Shown here: positions 6,442 through 7,251 of the stretch, in pieces
How the letters are laid out: each line of letters begins with the position of its first letter
Numbering within the stretch: the stretch's first letter is position 1
NCBI GenBank assembly: GCA_963582685.1
Contig: CAUZSM010000092.1
Coordinates: 1-7,251, forward strand
Source of the DNA: CAUZSM01 sp963582685
GTDB taxonomy: Archaea; Thermoplasmatota; Poseidoniia; Poseidoniales; Thalassarchaeaceae
DNA: 7,251 bases
Reading direction: 5' to 3'
The notes under the pieces: generated by a model
Database searches by the model: none
What the model saw: the letters and a program-made list of their open reading frames with translations, nothing else
Told to the model about the DNA's origin: nothing
Program-made: the position numbers and the translations under genes

Positions 6442-6446
6442 GGAGG
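6442..6446 (+). promoter_or_regulatory. Shine-Dalgarno site selecting the start of the NadM-like gene
   Basis: GGAGG is followed by seven bases and ATG at 6454-6456. Two other in-frame ATGs lie upstream, at 6379 inside the preceding gene and at 6424, where it overlaps that gene's TGA as TGATG. Neither has a comparable site. This favours 6454, although coupled initiation at 6424 cannot be excluded. Confidence 0.7.
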
Positions 6447-6453
6447 CGCGAAT

Positions 6454-7092
6454 ATGGCAGATGACAGCGAGTGGACCACCGACGAGGAGCCTCTGGAGAT
6501 GACCCCGCCCGCTCCTGAAACGCGTCCCGAATCGGCTTTGCTCATCCTCGGTCGATTCCAGCCATTCCATTTTGGTCACGCCGCGATGATTGATGCTGCG
6601 ATCTCCGCGGCTCCTGCTGAACAATTACCGCTGCGAATCTGCATCGGCTCATCGAATAGACCAGACAGCATGCGTAACCCGTGGACTTGGCAAGAAAGGG
6701 GTGAGATGGTCGATGCTTGGATGCAGGCTGAACACCCTGACCAGCAATACTCAGTGGTTGCAATACCAGACTTAGGGGACCCCGAGAACTGGGTGGCACA
6801 CGCTGAACAATGGCATGGGGCTGCGGGTCATTTATTCACCACAGATGAGGTGACTGCGAGCCTGTATGAGCAAGCCGGTTGGCCGGTGACACTCGCTGCT
6901 TTGGACAACCGAGAATCTTGGGTGGGCTGGCGAATCCGAGCCACCATGCAGATGGTCTCAACCGTCGAGGATGAGGCTGCTACTCACGTCCTCTCCGTTA
7001 CCATTCCACAATCGGTTCTGCACCTTCTCGTAGAGAACGGTTGGCTTCGTCGAATCGCATTCCTCGGAACCGGTGGCGAACCCGTCGGATGA
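6454..7092 (+). CDS. NadM-like nucleotidyltransferase (archaeal nicotinamide-nucleotide adenylyltransferase family), atypical
   Basis: Family members transfer an adenylyl group from ATP, in NadM to nicotinamide mononucleotide to make NAD+. The 212-residue product begins with an acidic, Pro-rich extension of about 26 residues. It then has the Rossmann-type nucleotidyltransferase signature GRFQPFHFGH (33-42), with both His of the HxGH motif present. IGSSNRPDSMRNPWTWQER (64-82) matches the archaeal NadM segment IGSAQxSHTxENPFTxxER, and IPDLGDPENWVAHAE (104-118) matches the region before the second half of the fold. The C-terminal phosphate-binding motif, usually SGTEIRRRM in archaeal NadM, aligns here as VGWRIRATM (157-165): the Arg and Ile are kept, but Ser and Thr are replaced by Val and Trp. 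The protein is also longer than typical NadM (about 170-180 residues). Family membership is well supported; the substrate is uncertain. It follows the unknown gene at 5699 by 29 bp and is probably cotranscribed with it. Confidence 0.85.
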   Translation: MADDSEWTTDEEPLEMTPPAPETRPESALLILGRFQPFHFGHAAMIDAAISAAPAEQLPLRICIGSSNRPDSMRNPWTWQERGEMVDAWMQAEHPDQQYSVVAIPDLGDPENWVAHAEQWHGAAGHLFTTDEVTASLYEQAGWPVTLAALDNRESWVGWRIRATMQMVSTVEDEAATHVLSVTIPQSVLHLLVENGWLRRIAFLGTGGEPVG

Positions 7093-7103
7093 TGTGGCCA
7101 CAT
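7092..7103. repeat. 12-bp perfect palindrome at the end of the NadM-like gene
   Basis: ATGTGGCCACAT is fully self-complementary with no spacer. It starts on the last base of the stop codon and lies about 30 bases before the next ATG. It is a poor hairpin because it has no loop, but it could be a protein-binding site for the downstream gene. An AT-rich TTCAATAA follows at 7103-7110, at a suitable distance for a TATA-like box. A chance palindrome is quite possible. Confidence 0.25.
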
Positions 7104-7131
7104 TCAATAAGTGTAGTCCATCTCAGTAACC

Positions 7132-7251
7132 ATGACCGATGAGACCGGAGATGCCGGAATTGGTTACTCCAGCCTAGTATTTTCCGTATGTTGCCTAATG
7201 GGGGTAATTCTGAATGGTATACTTGGGATATTCCCCGGCGCGTTCATTGGA
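7132..7251 (+). CDS. N-terminus of a membrane protein, function unknown (partial)
   Basis: An ATG at 7132 opens a frame that runs to the window edge (40 codons). It begins MTDETGDAGIGYSS, a short acidic N-terminus, followed by a long hydrophobic segment (about 14-40) containing LNGILGIFPG (27-36). This is a clear membrane-spanning or anchor segment. Residues 14-35 resemble the first hydrophobic segment of the gene at 2254-920: the positions Ser, Leu, Gly, Asn, Leu, Gly, Phe and Pro are identical without gaps. The two may share an anchor domain. There is no strong ribosome-binding site; TTCAATAA at 7103-7110 could be a TATA-like box for a short leader. The gap from the preceding stop is 39 bp, so readthrough from the upstream gene is also possible. 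Confidence 0.6.
   Translation, partial: MTDETGDAGIGYSSLVFSVCCLMGVILNGILGIFPGAFIG

Noticed and set aside
6379..6453. Earlier in-frame starts (6379, 6424) for the NadM-like gene
   Set aside because: 6379 lies inside the preceding gene. 6424 forms a TGATG overlap but has no ribosome site, while a clear GGAGG precedes ATG 6454.
1..7251. CRISPR array, tRNA, insertion sequence or toxin-antitoxin module
   Set aside because: No regular direct repeats with spacers, no tRNA-like cloverleaf with TTCRA context, no transposase motif and no small gene pair of that kind were seen on either strand.

Overview
The window looks like archaeal chromosome, most likely a planktonic euryarchaeon of the Marine Group II (Candidatus Poseidoniales) type. 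Three things suggest this. There is a DRG-family GTPase with a TGS domain, which is an archaeal/eukaryotic family. There is a nucleotidyltransferase of the archaeal NadM pattern. There is also a secreted lipoprotein with an Asn/Tyr-rich linker and Asp-rich beta domains of the style common in that group. Base composition is moderate (roughly half GC by eye) and coding density is very high. The lineage is inferred from gene content only; no rRNA or tRNA gene is present.

Layout. Positions 1-57 hold the last codons of a + strand gene that converges on the minus-strand block with a one-base gap. From 5575 down to 59, five genes lie head to tail on the minus strand. In transcription order they are a lipoprotein (5575-4730), a Y-family translesion DNA polymerase (about 4677-3502), a DRG GTPase (3432-2317), a two-pass membrane protein with a very long low-complexity tail (2254-920), and a divergent TatC translocase (859-59). 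Gaps are about 35-70 bp, so cotranscription of part or all of the block is plausible. Two gaps contain perfect small hairpins (2291-2305 and 897-915) that could be processing or attenuation points.

A 123-bp divergent intergenic region (5576-5698) separates this block from + strand genes. It carries a 17-bp inverted repeat flanked by an AT-rich TATA-like stretch on each side, and is the best regulatory candidate here. Rightward are an unrecognised acidic helical protein (5699-6424), a NadM-like nucleotidyltransferase (6454-7092), and the first 40 codons of a membrane protein (7132 onward) that runs off the window.

The genes do not form one obvious pathway. They cover export (TatC and a lipoprotein), DNA damage tolerance (DinB/Dpo4), translation-linked GTPase function (DRG) and nucleotide or cofactor chemistry (NadM-like). 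I see no CRISPR array, mobile element, toxin-antitoxin pair or defence system, and I cannot support a claim of a wholly new system. The most useful leads are the altered C-terminal motif in the NadM-like enzyme and its pairing with an unknown gene, the missing signature glutamate in TatC, a probable paralogous membrane-anchor domain shared by two genes 5 kb apart, and the divergent palindromic promoter region.
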